Below are positions 41,430-48,732 of a stretch of 64,000 nucleotides of DNA, piece after piece (position 1 is the stretch's first letter; the number at the start of each line of letters is the position of its first letter). Under the pieces are notes generated by a model, which saw nothing but the letters and a program-made list of their open reading frames with translations, was not told the origin of the DNA and made no database searches. Source of the stretch: Nonomuraea sp. SYSU D8015 (GTDB lineage: Bacteria; Actinomycetota; Actinomycetes; Streptosporangiales; Streptosporangiaceae); assembly GCF_008065375.1 (NCBI RefSeq), contig NZ_VJYI01000038.1, positions 1 to 64,000 of the forward strand, in the 5' to 3' direction. The position numbers and the translations under genes were made by a program.

Positions 41430-42327
41430 TGCCCTGCTCGCTCGCCTGGCACGGGCAGTTCGCCCCTCCCGCCCCTGGCTGAGAGTGACCGTATCGCCTT
41501 GGTGGGCCCGCGTGCTCATCGCCGCAGGAGCACGTCCAGCACCCGCAGACAGCATGGCCGTCAGCTTCCCTCCCGTAGGGGCTGCGCATGGCGTAGGACC
41601 GGGCGCGGACCTAAGGGGCGCGGACCTAAGGGGCGCGGACCTAAGGGGCGCGGACCTAAGGGGCGCGGACCTAAGGGGCGCGGACCTAAGGGGCGCGGAC
41701 CTAAGGGGCGCGGACCTAAGGGGCGCGGACCTGACCGGCGCGAACCTGAACGACACGACCCTTATCGGCGTGCACCTGAACTTCGCGCTGTTGCCCAACG
41801 CGAACCTGAGCGGCGCGCTCCTGGAGGGCGCGGACCTGACCAGTGCGAACCTCACCCACGCGATTCTGTCCGTCGCGGACCTCACCCACGCGGACCTGAG
41901 CCGCGCGAACCTGAACAGCGCGGACCTGGTCTACGCGAGCCTATACCGCGCACATCTGCGCAGCGCGCACCTGCACCACGCGCACATGGACGAGGCGGAC
42001 CTGAGCCGCGCGGACCTGAGCGACGCGGACCTGACCGGCGCGAACCTGAGGCACGCGGACCTGACCGGCGCGAACCTCACCCACGCGAACCTGACCAGTG
42101 CGAACCTCACCCACGCGAACCTGACCAGTGCGAACCTCACCCACGCGAACCTGACCGGGACGCGCCTCGACGGCGCGAACCTGCGTGGCGTGGTGTGGAG
42201 TGAGCAGACTCAGTGGCCCACGGACAAGTGGAAAGAGCACATGCGGAAAGCGTCTGATCAGTTGCCCGACGGGCGACTACGGGTCCGTGCCGAAGGCACT
42301 TCGGACTCTGCACCGATCCTCGTGTGA
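41404..42327 (+). CDS. Pentapeptide-repeat protein with eight identical ADLRG units
   Basis: 307 residues. After a basic N-terminal 60 residues, pentapeptide repeats of the ADLxx/ANLxx type fill residues 65-265, starting with eight perfect ADLRG units encoded by identical 15-base DNA repeats, then diverged units (GANLTHANLTSANL). The fold would be a long right-handed quadrilateral helix. Related proteins such as MfpA bind gyrase by DNA mimicry, but sequence cannot show that here. GTG 41404 has AAGGAGG nine bases upstream. Co-transcribed with the membrane protein gene. Confidence 0.8.
   Translation: MSSMRTRPDALLARLARAVRPSRPWLRVTVSPWWARVLIAAGARPAPADSMAVSFPPVGAAHGVGPGADLRGADLRGADLRGADLRGADLRGADLRGADLRGADLRGADLTGANLNDTTLIGVHLNFALLPNANLSGALLEGADLTSANLTHAILSVADLTHADLSRANLNSADLVYASLYRAHLRSAHLHHAHMDEADLSRADLSDADLTGANLRHADLTGANLTHANLTSANLTHANLTSANLTHANLTGTRLDGANLRGVVWSEQTQWPTDKWKEHMRKASDQLPDGRLRVRAEGTSDSAPILV
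41605..41724 (+). repeat. Eight exact 15-bp tandem repeats in the pentapeptide gene
   Basis: Eight copies of GCGGACCTAAGGGGC, each encoding Ala-Asp-Leu-Arg-Gly. The units use CTA and AGG, both rare codons in GC-rich genomes, whereas the diverged units downstream use CTG/ACC. Exact identity points to recent expansion; copy changes keep the frame. Confidence 0.9.
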
Positions 42328-42335
42328 TCACCTGG

Positions 42336-42749
42336 TCACGCCGCTCGGCGGGCAGCGCGTAGCTCGTCGCGGTCCTCCGCCGTGGTCGGTACGGGACGGC
42401 CGGCCCAGATGCACCACTCGATGAGGGCGAGGTCGGCGTAGTCGTACACGGTTTCCCGCCCGGCGCGGCCGAGGATGCGCGCCTTGTAGCGGGACGCCCA
42501 TTTCCGGATGGTGCACGGCTCCCGTTCGAGCCGGCGGGCGGCTTCGCGGGCGGTCACGGGGGATGGCGGGGTCACGTTCACCCCGCTTTCGCTGTTCTGT
42601 CCCGGATTGATCGAGGCGCTGAGATGGCCGTAGACGCGCGAACAGGCCACGGCCGATAGGAGAGGGTGGGGGCGGCACACGCACCGGCAGAAACGCGTCC
42701 AGTCCCGCGTCTCGCGTACGCCCAGCTCACAAGGGGGGAAGGTGGGCAT
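42336..42749 (-). CDS. MerR/excisionase-like helix-turn-helix protein
   Basis: 137 residues from ATG 42749 or 79 from GTG 42575. The C-terminal part has a winged-helix signature (TAREAARRLEREPCTIRKWA, ILGRAGRETVYDYADLALIE) as in MerR-type or excisionase regulators. The N-terminal extension is Cys-rich (five Cys in 35 residues, TRFCRCVCRPHP) and coding-like by third-base G/C, so I favour the longer form despite a weak ribosome site. A perfect palindrome copy (42801-42818) lies 52 bases upstream, suggesting repressor control. Confidence 0.65.
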   Translation of the reverse strand: MPTFPPCELGVRETRDWTRFCRCVCRPHPLLSAVACSRVYGHLSASINPGQNSESGVNVTPPSPVTAREAARRLEREPCTIRKWASRYKARILGRAGRETVYDYADLALIEWCIWAGRPVPTTAEDRDELRAARRAA

Positions 42750-42800
42750 AGGGGTGCCGCCCGCACGAAGTGTGACACACATGATCGCGTGGGCGCAACC

Positions 42801-42818
42801 GTTGGCGGCACCGCCAAC
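42801..42818. repeat. Phage palindrome copy 7
   Basis: GTTGGCGG-CA-CCGCCAAC, perfect arms, upstream of the MerR-like gene. Confidence 0.9.
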
Positions 42819-42856
42819 GATCAGCGCCCCAATGCCGTTTCGGGGCATGCACCGAC

Positions 42857-43207
42857 TCAGTCAAAGGCGGTGACACGAAAGACGGGAACGAAGACAACCG
42901 CAACGATCAACACCAACAGGCAGAGCCCGATCACAAGGAACGTCCAGACGTTGAACCAGCGGAACCCGATCGTAAGAAGTGCCAGCACCTCGCCAGCAAT
43001 GAAGATGAGCCCAAGCACGAAGGCGGTCCAATACGCCCTGTTCACGTCCTCATTCGCCATCTTGATCTGCCCCGAGGCCCCGCTCTTATCCGCCTCGTTG
43101 AGTTCGCGTTGCAGGGATCGAAGGATGAAGCTGAACTCGACCGCTAAGGCGATCATAAGAGTCGGCAGGACCTGCGCAGCCGTAGTGTAGAACGCTTCTG
43201 AACCCAT
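42857..43207 (-). CDS. Three-span membrane protein, paralogue of 45439-45792
   Basis: 116 residues. The N-terminus (MGSEAFYTTAAQVLPTL) is nearly identical to that of the gene at 45439, followed by a charged helix and two C-terminal spans (residues 58-80 and 86-110). The layout fits a widespread small actinobacterial membrane family of unknown role. G+C is lower than the phage average. ATG 43207, weak ribosome site. Morons in two copies are unusual. Confidence 0.7.
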   Translation of the reverse strand: MGSEAFYTTAAQVLPTLMIALAVEFSFILRSLQRELNEADKSGASGQIKMANEDVNRAYWTAFVLGLIFIAGEVLALLTIGFRWFNVWTFLVIGLCLLVLIVAVVFVPVFRVTAFD

Positions 43208-43287
43208 ACCAGTTATTCGCGGTCAGATCGCCGAATGTTCCAGGATTGCGTCCTGTCCGCGTGAAATACGGCCGGGGATGGGGTCGG

Positions 43288-43518
43288 TTACACAGGGGGC
43301 ACGCGATCCACGAGGACCTTCGCCTCTTCACCGCGGCGTCCCTGGCATAGGCAGGGGATGCGCTCGGAGGCAGGCATGCGGTAAGCCGTACCGCTCACGA
43401 TAGCCGACACGTCATGATCACGCGCGTGCTCGGACGCAACCACCACTCGTACCGTGACATATGCGGTCAATGTCCGCTTACTGGCCTGGTCCGGAGACTT
43501 CTGCTCAATTATGATCAA
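43288..43518 (-). CDS. Doubtful small gene
   Basis: A 76-residue frame from TTG 43518 (IIEQKSPDQASKRTLTAYVT, then VRVVVASEHARDHD) reads as plausible protein but has no good ribosome site and lies in lower-GC intergenic DNA. It may be real, with a later GTG start. Confidence 0.3.
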   Translation of the reverse strand: MIIIEQKSPDQASKRTLTAYVTVRVVVASEHARDHDVSAIVSGTAYRMPASERIPCLCQGRRGEEAKVLVDRVPPV

Positions 43519-43574
43519 CTAAAAGATTATTCAACCTGAGGGCGGGCCGAGCCCTATCGTCGAAAGGATCAACG

Positions 43575-44093
43575 ATGTTCCGACTCCGGCAGATAGCCAC
43601 CGTCCTAGCAGCGCCTCTGCTTCTCATGAGCATGGTCGCGGGCGCGGGAACCGCATCAGCGAGTTCACGGAACGAAAGTTCCGGCACAGCGGTGCTCTCC
43701 GGCACGCCCGGACCATTCAAGATCGCCAATCATCAAGCCTTGGGGTTGTGCCTTGACACCACCGGCACCCTCAGTCACGGCGTTTACCTGGGCCGTTGCA
43801 ACAGCGGCGACCCCGGCCAGAGGTGGGGCTGGTGGAACGGTGGGTGGCTCATCCACCTCCAAAGCGGCTACTGCCTAGCCGCTGTAACCGTAGCCGGTGT
43901 CAATGTGGCCCAGTTACAGCACTGCATTGACCATCGCACCCAGTATTGGACGCACCAGAACTTCGCCATTCTCAACACGAGCACGGGCACCAACCGTTGC
44001 CTGGATCCCGCTGCCGCTGTGGAGGGGGCAGACGTGGAGCCCATAACCTGCTTCACCACTCCCGCGCAGGGGTGGTCGGTGACCTACTGGTAG
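43575..44093 (+). CDS. Secreted ricin-type (beta-trefoil) lectin
   Basis: 172 residues. Signal peptide 1-30 (VLAAPLLLMSMVAGAGTASA), then about 130 residues with beta-trefoil features: CLDTTG near 62, NSGDPGQRWGWW near 80 (QxW motif), CLAA near 103, and CLDPAAA near 148 with a final QGWSVTYW. Four to six Cys could form disulfides. Such domains bind carbohydrate. AAAGGATC lies upstream of ATG 43575. Probably lysogeny cargo acting outside the cell, for instance on surface glycans. Confidence 0.8.
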   Translation: MFRLRQIATVLAAPLLLMSMVAGAGTASASSRNESSGTAVLSGTPGPFKIANHQALGLCLDTTGTLSHGVYLGRCNSGDPGQRWGWWNGGWLIHLQSGYCLAAVTVAGVNVAQLQHCIDHRTQYWTHQNFAILNTSTGTNRCLDPAAAVEGADVEPITCFTTPAQGWSVTYW

Positions 44094-44231
44094 TGACGCC
44101 CGGCTCGCACATCGCGGAATACTTCGCACGTCACCGCCGTCGCCGGGTGCACCTGCGGCGGCGGCATGCAATGGCACGAGACCACCTGCGCCCTGTGGGG
44201 CTGCCCGCCGGCCAGGGCCCCTCATCAACGA

Positions 44232-44513
44232 TCACGCGCCTGCCTCTTCGATCACGAGCCGCACCTTCACCGGCGTCAACAACACCGCAGGCTCCACCCC
44301 AAGCAGGCCCGCCAGGATCACCAGCTCGTCCACGTCCACCCGACGTCGGCCCCGCTCGATCGCCGACAGTGCGAACCGGTCCAGACGATGCCCGCGCGCC
44401 GCCGACACCTCCTCTACGCGGTCGGCCGAGACGCGGCGGGCCTTCCGTAGGACGCGCACGTTCTCCGCGACCACCATCCCCACCTGGCCGACGTGCGGCG
44501 CCGACCTGCTCAC
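44232..44513 (-). CDS. XRE-family helix-turn-helix regulator
   Basis: 93 residues. The Cro/CI-type fold is visible: NVRVLRKARRVSADRVEEVS, DRFALSAIERGRRRVDVDEL, VILAGLLGVEPAVLLTP. GTG 44513. It is coupled in order with a zinc-ribbon protein gene upstream, a common actinophage pair. It may be a control gene of the lysogeny circuit distinct from the repressor candidate at 62259. Confidence 0.8.
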   Translation of the reverse strand: MSRSAPHVGQVGMVVAENVRVLRKARRVSADRVEEVSAARGHRLDRFALSAIERGRRRVDVDELVILAGLLGVEPAVLLTPVKVRLVIEEAGA

Positions 44514-44535
44514 GCGCTCACCTCCCTAGTCGTTT

Positions 44536-44553
44536 GTGTGCGGAACCGCGAAC
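44536..44553. repeat. Degenerate palindrome copy
   Basis: GTGTGCGG-AA-CCGCGAAC, three mismatches, between the zinc-ribbon and XRE genes. Confidence 0.4.
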
Positions 44554-44559
44554 GAGCTG

Positions 44560-45321
44560 TCATGCTCCTGCCTCCTCCGTCACCCGGTCCATCGCCTCCG
44601 CCTCCGACACGTGGTGGCCGCAGTTCTCGCACACGTAGTAGCCGGCCCGCGGCTGCCACTCCAGGCGCCGCAGCTCGCAGCCGGGGCAGCGCGCGACCGT
44701 CCGGCCGGGCTCGTCATCCACCAGGCGCCGCAGCCGCGACTCCCACGCGAGCGCCCACTCGACCACGCCGAGCTCCACGGTCTGCTCCGGGTCGTTCACC
44801 GCCGACACGACGGTCAGCCCCTCCAGCGCCAGCACCGCGTCCAGCTTGTCCACCAGCCACGACACCGACCGCGACCTCACTACACCCGACCGGCCGGCGG
44901 GCACCAGGTCCGCCAGCTCCAGCCGCTCCCCCACGTCCCTGCGCAGTCGGAGCAGTTCGCCCGTCAGCGTGTGCACGACGTCGCCTTCCCCCGACAAGCT
45001 GCCGTGCGGCCGAGTCCCGCGCACCCGAGACCACCGCGTTTGCGCCTTCACCACGCCGGGCCGCGCCGCCCACGCCGCCGCCAGTTCGTCCACCACCAGC
45101 AGCGCACGACGGCACGTCTCCCGGCATCGTCCGCAGTGCAGCGGCTCCCCCGGCCGCCACTCCACGGTCGGCATGACGGGCTCCGGCGGCGGCTCCCCCT
45201 CGCCGCCCTCTGCCAGCCACTTATCGACCGCGTCCGCGTGCGCCTCCCGCTCACGCAAGAACGCCGCCCACGCCTCACGAGCCAGCCGGTTGCACGGCCC
45301 CACGCACACCCGATCCGACAC
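44560..45321 (-). CDS. Zinc-ribbon protein (regulator-associated)
   Basis: 253 residues. An N-terminal Cys motif (VCVGPCNRLARE) and a CGRCRETCRRAL motif near residue 60, then a helical middle and a C-terminal zinc ribbon (CPGCELRRLEWQPRAGYYV, CENCGHH). It ends with EEAGA, as does the XRE gene after it. GTG 45321 has GGAGG five bases upstream. A degenerate palindrome copy (44536-44553) lies between this gene and the XRE gene. DNA binding is likely. Confidence 0.7.
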   Translation of the reverse strand: MSDRVCVGPCNRLAREAWAAFLREREAHADAVDKWLAEGGEGEPPPEPVMPTVEWRPGEPLHCGRCRETCRRALLVVDELAAAWAARPGVVKAQTRWSRVRGTRPHGSLSGEGDVVHTLTGELLRLRRDVGERLELADLVPAGRSGVVRSRSVSWLVDKLDAVLALEGLTVVSAVNDPEQTVELGVVEWALAWESRLRRLVDDEPGRTVARCPGCELRRLEWQPRAGYYVCENCGHHVSEAEAMDRVTEEAGA

Positions 45322-45375
45322 CAGGACCTCCTCGGCCGCCGCACCCCATGGAACCAGCACACCCTACAAACACCG

Positions 45376-45394
45376 GGCAAGATCGAAACCATTC
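45376..45394 (+). repeat. 19-bp direct repeat, copy 1
   Basis: GGCAAGATCGAAACCATTC; matches 45895-45913 with one change. The two copies, in the same orientation, flank the 45439-45792 membrane-protein gene. Confidence 0.5.
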
Positions 45395-45438
45395 AGACAC
45401 AGCGCGACCGAGGCCAGCGTTGCGCCACGGCCCCGCAT

Positions 45439-45792
45439 CTACTCCAACGGACTCGTGTGCCGGAAGAGGGGAACTAAGACGACCGCGAGGATCATGAGTA
45501 GCAAGCAGATGCCGATCCCCGTGAAACTCCACACGTTGAACCACCGGAAACCGATCGCGAGGAACGCCCACACCTCGCCGACAAGGAATACGACGCCCAC
45601 CCCCGTCGCGGTCCTGACCCAGAAGGTGAATTGGAGCCTTCCCTCCTCAGCCTGAGCTTCGTCCCCCTTCTTCTCCCACTTGCGGGCAGATCGTTGTGCC
45701 GCCTGCATCATGAACCCGGCCTCTACCGCCAGAGCGATCAGCAGCGTCGGCAGAACCTGCGCGGCCGTGGTGTAGAACGCTTCTGAACCCAT
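45439..45792 (-). CDS. Three-span membrane protein, paralogue of 42857-43207
   Basis: 117 residues. Shares MGSEAFYTTAAQVLPTLLI at the start and GFRWFNVW near residue 82 with the earlier copy, with a charged helix between spans. ATG 45792 matches the paralogue's start. Direct repeats at 45376 and 45895 flank it. Function unknown; its presence twice suggests either duplication in the phage or a pair acting together. Confidence 0.7.
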   Translation of the reverse strand: MGSEAFYTTAAQVLPTLLIALAVEAGFMMQAAQRSARKWEKKGDEAQAEEGRLQFTFWVRTATGVGVVFLVGEVWAFLAIGFRWFNVWSFTGIGICLLLMILAVVLVPLFRHTSPLE

Positions 45793-45894
45793 ACCAGGTG
45801 ATCGCCTCCAAACCGCAGGCCGTTCCACGCCCGCGAATCACACCCTCTCCTCGCTGACGATCAACGCCCTTCGACCACGACCCCGCATCGTCAC

Positions 45895-45913
45895 GGCAAG
45901 ATCAAAACCATTC
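45895..45913 (+). repeat. 19-bp direct repeat, copy 2
   Basis: GGCAAGATCAAAACCATTC; see copy 1 at 45376. An accompanying CACGxCCCCGCATC string also occurs on both sides (45426 and about 45876). Confidence 0.5.
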
Positions 45914-45975
45914 GCGAAAAACAAGCGCGAGGTACCTCCGGCCGGCCGCCGGGTGGGGGGTACGGGGGCATGCGT

Positions 45976-46006
45976 GAGCCCCCGCGCGGTGGTCGCGCGG
46001 GGGCTC
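45976..46006 (-). terminator. Terminator after the 46021 gene
   Basis: Perfect 13-bp stem (45976-45988 and 45994-46006), loop GTGGT, 14 bases past the stop. Confidence 0.85.
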
Positions 46007-46020
46007 GCTCGCGGTCCGGT

Positions 46021-46716
46021 TCAGGCGCGGGTGCGCGCTTCGCGGATCACGTTCTGCACCTTGCGGAGCGCGTCCGTGATGGGCGCGATGTCTCCGGCGT
46101 TGCCGTTGCGTGCGGCGGCGGCCAGCGCGGGGAGGAGGCGGAGCGCGGCTTGCGCGTAGGAGGCGTTCTCGTCGTCCCTGCTCTCCGAGACGGACACCTC
46201 GTGTTCCCACGTGGCGCGCGGGTAGGCCACGCAGCATGCGCCTAGGCCGTTGACGTCCACAATGACCGGAAGCGTGACCCGGCACGCGGCCAGCACAGCG
46301 GCCATCTCGCGGGCGGCTTCCCGCGCGGCGGCCAGCGCTTCCCCGGCTCCGGGGTGGAGCACGGGCGCGCTTGTGATCTCCGCGATGCTGATGTGCTCGA
46401 TCGTCGCGCCGTGCGGGCGTACGAGCCGATACGCGGTGTGGTCGCAGTCGTGGCACGTGTCGGCGACCCACCATGAGCCGTGCTGGTTGCGGCGGTCTCC
46501 GGCGTAGGTGACCACCGATCCGCGCGGCAGAAACACCAGCAGGTTGGAGCGGGCGCGCTGCACGCGGGAAGCGTGGTCGGCCGTCAGCGCGGCGGCGTAG
46601 GGGCACTCGACGTCGGGGCGGCACAGGCTGCACGCTTCGCGGTGCTGGATGCGGTCGGCTTGGATCATGCGGACGGCGGCGGCGCTGTTGACGGCGAGTG
46701 TGGCGAAGCTGGTCAT
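46021..46716 (-). CDS. Cys-rich soluble protein
   Basis: 231 residues. The first 110 contain metal-ligand-like Cys/His clusters (CSLCRPDVECPYAAA; ADTCHDCDHTAYRLVRPHG). The C-terminal half is helical and Ala-rich (EALAAAREAAREMAAVLAAC; YAQAALRLLPALAAAARNGN). ATG 46716 has AAAGGG upstream. It lies between two terminators, so it is its own transcript. No recognised family. Confidence 0.65.
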   Translation of the reverse strand: MTSFATLAVNSAAAVRMIQADRIQHREACSLCRPDVECPYAAALTADHASRVQRARSNLLVFLPRGSVVTYAGDRRNQHGSWWVADTCHDCDHTAYRLVRPHGATIEHISIAEITSAPVLHPGAGEALAAAREAAREMAAVLAACRVTLPVIVDVNGLGACCVAYPRATWEHEVSVSESRDDENASYAQAALRLLPALAAAARNGNAGDIAPITDALRKVQNVIREARTRA

Positions 46717-46754
46717 GATCTGCCCTTTCGGGTCGTGGCTGGTTGGTGGTGAGG

Positions 46755-46786
46755 GCTCCCGCCCCCGGTGGCGCGGGGGCGGGAGC
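46755..46786 (-). terminator. Terminator after the 46794 gene
   Basis: Perfect 13-bp stem (46755-46767 and 46774-46786), 6-base loop, immediately past the gene's stop. Confidence 0.85.
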
Positions 46787-46793
46787 GGTGGTG

Positions 46794-47471
46794 CTACTTC
46801 TTGGGCGCGGGCTTGCCGGGCTTGGCGGGCTCCTCCGGCTGCTCCGGCGGGACGGGCAGTCCGGCGTTGGTGAACGCCTGCGCCAGCTCGGCGCGGGCGA
46901 TGCCCTCATCGATCCCGGCGAAGAACGCGAGCGCGGGGTCCTGCTTGAACTTGGCCAGCGCGGCGGCTGCGGTCACGACCTGCTTGATCCGCTTCGCCTT
47001 CTCCGCCGCGATGCGCTCGGCTTCCTTCTTCGCCGCTTCGGCGTGGATCTCGGCGAGCTTGGCCAGCGGGTCAGCGCTGCCGACCATGGCCTTGACCTCC
47101 GCCTGAGACAGGGCGTGCGTCGCGATCATGTGGTCGGCGGGGATGCCGTACGCCTCGCACGTGGCGGCGATGCGTGCGGCGGCTCCGGCGCGGTCGGGCA
47201 TGCGGTACCACGCGGCGCGGTCCGCTTCGCTGACCTTGTCCATCGCGGCGTACTCGGTCGGGGTGGGGCCGTCGTAGAGGGTGCCTCCGGCCTGCCGGAT
47301 GGCGATGATCTCGGCCAGCGTGGCGCGGGCGGCGGGCAGACGGTAGGCGTTGATCATCGGGTTGTTGCCGGTGTGCCCCTCAAGGGCCTTGTTGAGGTCG
47401 GTGAGGGCGTCACGGACGGCGGCGCGGATCTCGTCGGTGATGGTGAACGGGGCGGTGTTGTTGCTGGTCAT
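46794..47471 (-). CDS. Helical, coiled-coil-rich protein
   Basis: 225 residues. Largely helical, with a mid-region acidic helix set (EIRAAVRDALTDLNKALEGH) and a coiled-coil of Ala/Lys/Glu near residues 130-170 (LAEIHAEAAKKEAERIAAEK), then a Pro/Lys tail. ATG 47471 has GAGAGGAAA upstream. No domain recognised. It may be a nucleoid- or replication-associated helper given the nearby operon, but that is a guess. Confidence 0.6.
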   Translation of the reverse strand: MTSNNTAPFTITDEIRAAVRDALTDLNKALEGHTGNNPMINAYRLPAARATLAEIIAIRQAGGTLYDGPTPTEYAAMDKVSEADRAAWYRMPDRAGAAARIAATCEAYGIPADHMIATHALSQAEVKAMVGSADPLAKLAEIHAEAAKKEAERIAAEKAKRIKQVVTAAAALAKFKQDPALAFFAGIDEGIARAELAQAFTNAGLPVPPEQPEEPAKPGKPAPKK

Positions 47472-47496
47472 TGCGCTTTCCTCTCGGGTTGGGTGG

Positions 47497-48234
47497 TTAC
47501 TCGGTGGGGGTTTCGTTGTCGGAACCGCCAACGCGATCGACCAGGGTCTCTTCGGCCGCCTGGTCGGACTTGTGGCGGCGGTAGATCACGATGCACGCGA
47601 CCGTGATCGTGATCAGCATGGCTGCCAGGATGCCGCCGAGCCACGCGGGGATGTCGTCGCTGACGTGTGTTGCCGTGACGGGCGGCAGGCTGGGGCCGCT
47701 CGCGAGGCTGGCCGTGGGAATGGGCGACATGGCCCGCGTGGGCGTGGGCGTCCGTGACGCGATGCGCGGCGTCGGGAACGCCATCGTGTCCGCCGTGCGT
47801 GCCGGGGGTGGCACAGTCCCCGTGAGCGGCGCGGGCGCGGTCGTGGTGACTGTGGTTGCCGGACCGGTCGCCGTGGCGGTTGCCGTGGTGGTGCGCGTCG
47901 TGGTGGCGCGCACGGTGGCGGTCTCCGTCTCCGTCGCGGTCACGGTGCGCGTGCTCCGCACCGTGGCGGTCTCCGTCGTGGTGGCGGTGGTGGTCACGGT
48001 CGGCGGGGTGGTGGTGACCGTGGCCGTGGCCGTGGTGGTCGCCGTGGTGGTCACGGAGACCGTGACGGGGATGCAGATCACGGGCGGGTCCTGGATCGGA
48101 CAGCCCGTGATCGTCGGGTCGGCCACGACGGCACGGGGCGCGGCGTGGCCTGCTGGTGTGGCGATCACGGCAGCGGCGAGTGCGGCGGCTGCTGCCGCCG
48201 TTCCCGCTGCCGTGATCGCTCGTGTGATCTGCAT
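47497..48234 (-). CDS. Thr-rich surface-anchored stalk protein
   Basis: 245 residues. Signal peptide 1-31; residues about 55-140 are low-complexity Thr/Ala/Val (TTTATTTATATVTTT), resembling an O-glycosylated stalk; a Pro/Ser/Thr region follows; one membrane span near residue 195-215 (LGGILAAMLITITVACIVIY), then a cytosolic tail RRHKSDQ. The product would project from the cell membrane. It is not a virion protein by position and is probably lysogenic cargo. Its 3' end contains a palindrome copy. ATG 48234. Confidence 0.7.
   Translation of the reverse strand: MQITRAITAAGTAAAAAALAAAVIATPAGHAAPRAVVADPTITGCPIQDPPVICIPVTVSVTTTATTTATATVTTTPPTVTTTATTTETATVRSTRTVTATETETATVRATTTRTTTATATATGPATTVTTTAPAPLTGTVPPPARTADTMAFPTPRIASRTPTPTRAMSPIPTASLASGPSLPPVTATHVSDDIPAWLGGILAAMLITITVACIVIYRRHKSDQAAEETLVDRVGGSDNETPTE
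47515..47532. repeat. Phage palindrome copy 8
   Basis: GTTGTCGG-AA-CCGCCAAC, one mismatch, inside the last codons of the Thr-rich stalk gene. Confidence 0.85.
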
Positions 48235-48732
48235 GGCTCGGAGCTTGTTCTCTGTAGGACATGTGTGTCCAGGTTTTGGACAAAATCGAGATCAATCGGT
48301 TACCGAGCTGGAGCTCCAAGTTGGCAACCCGTGTTGTCGTGCATGCGCTTGGCCAGCAGGAACGCCGAAACGGGACGACAGTTTCGGGCAGAACAAAACC
48401 TCTAGAAGTCAACCAAAGTTGACGAGCACAGATTCGCGCCCACCGACCCCGAGGGCATGTCTGTGGGTGCTCGTCCCTACTCGCTCTTGTGGATCTTGTG
48501 TGTACGCGATTCTCCGGCCTTGCGATCGTGGCCTGGTCTCTCTGTGCCAGACCATGCCTGTTCGGCGCTCTCGCTCCACCATGATGAGCATTTCGGCGGT
48601 GTCTGGCGGTGGCGGCGCATCGCTCTCGCGTCGGTCGCGTCGCCTGCTGGTCGCCGTGACGGGACAAGCAGCAGCGACGAGGAGGTGAGTGCCCGGCTCG
48701 GCCTGGTCGGCTGGGTGCGGCTGATCGGTGGC
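48235..48732. other. A+T-richer gap upstream of the stalk gene
   Basis: About 500 bases with no convincing gene. It contains two possible operators, GGACATGTGTGTCC beginning near 48257 with overlapping repeats, and GTCAACCAAAGTTGAC at 48408-48423 (perfect 6-bp arms). Probably regulatory for the minus-strand stalk gene. Confidence 0.4.

Noticed and set aside
41605-41724. Short tandem repeats considered as a CRISPR array.
   Set aside because: The units are contiguous with no spacers and are in frame within a pentapeptide-repeat protein gene.
48409-48591. Short minus-strand frame in the gap upstream of the stalk gene.
   Set aside because: No ribosome site, mixed codon pattern and no coupling to neighbours; the interval looks regulatory.
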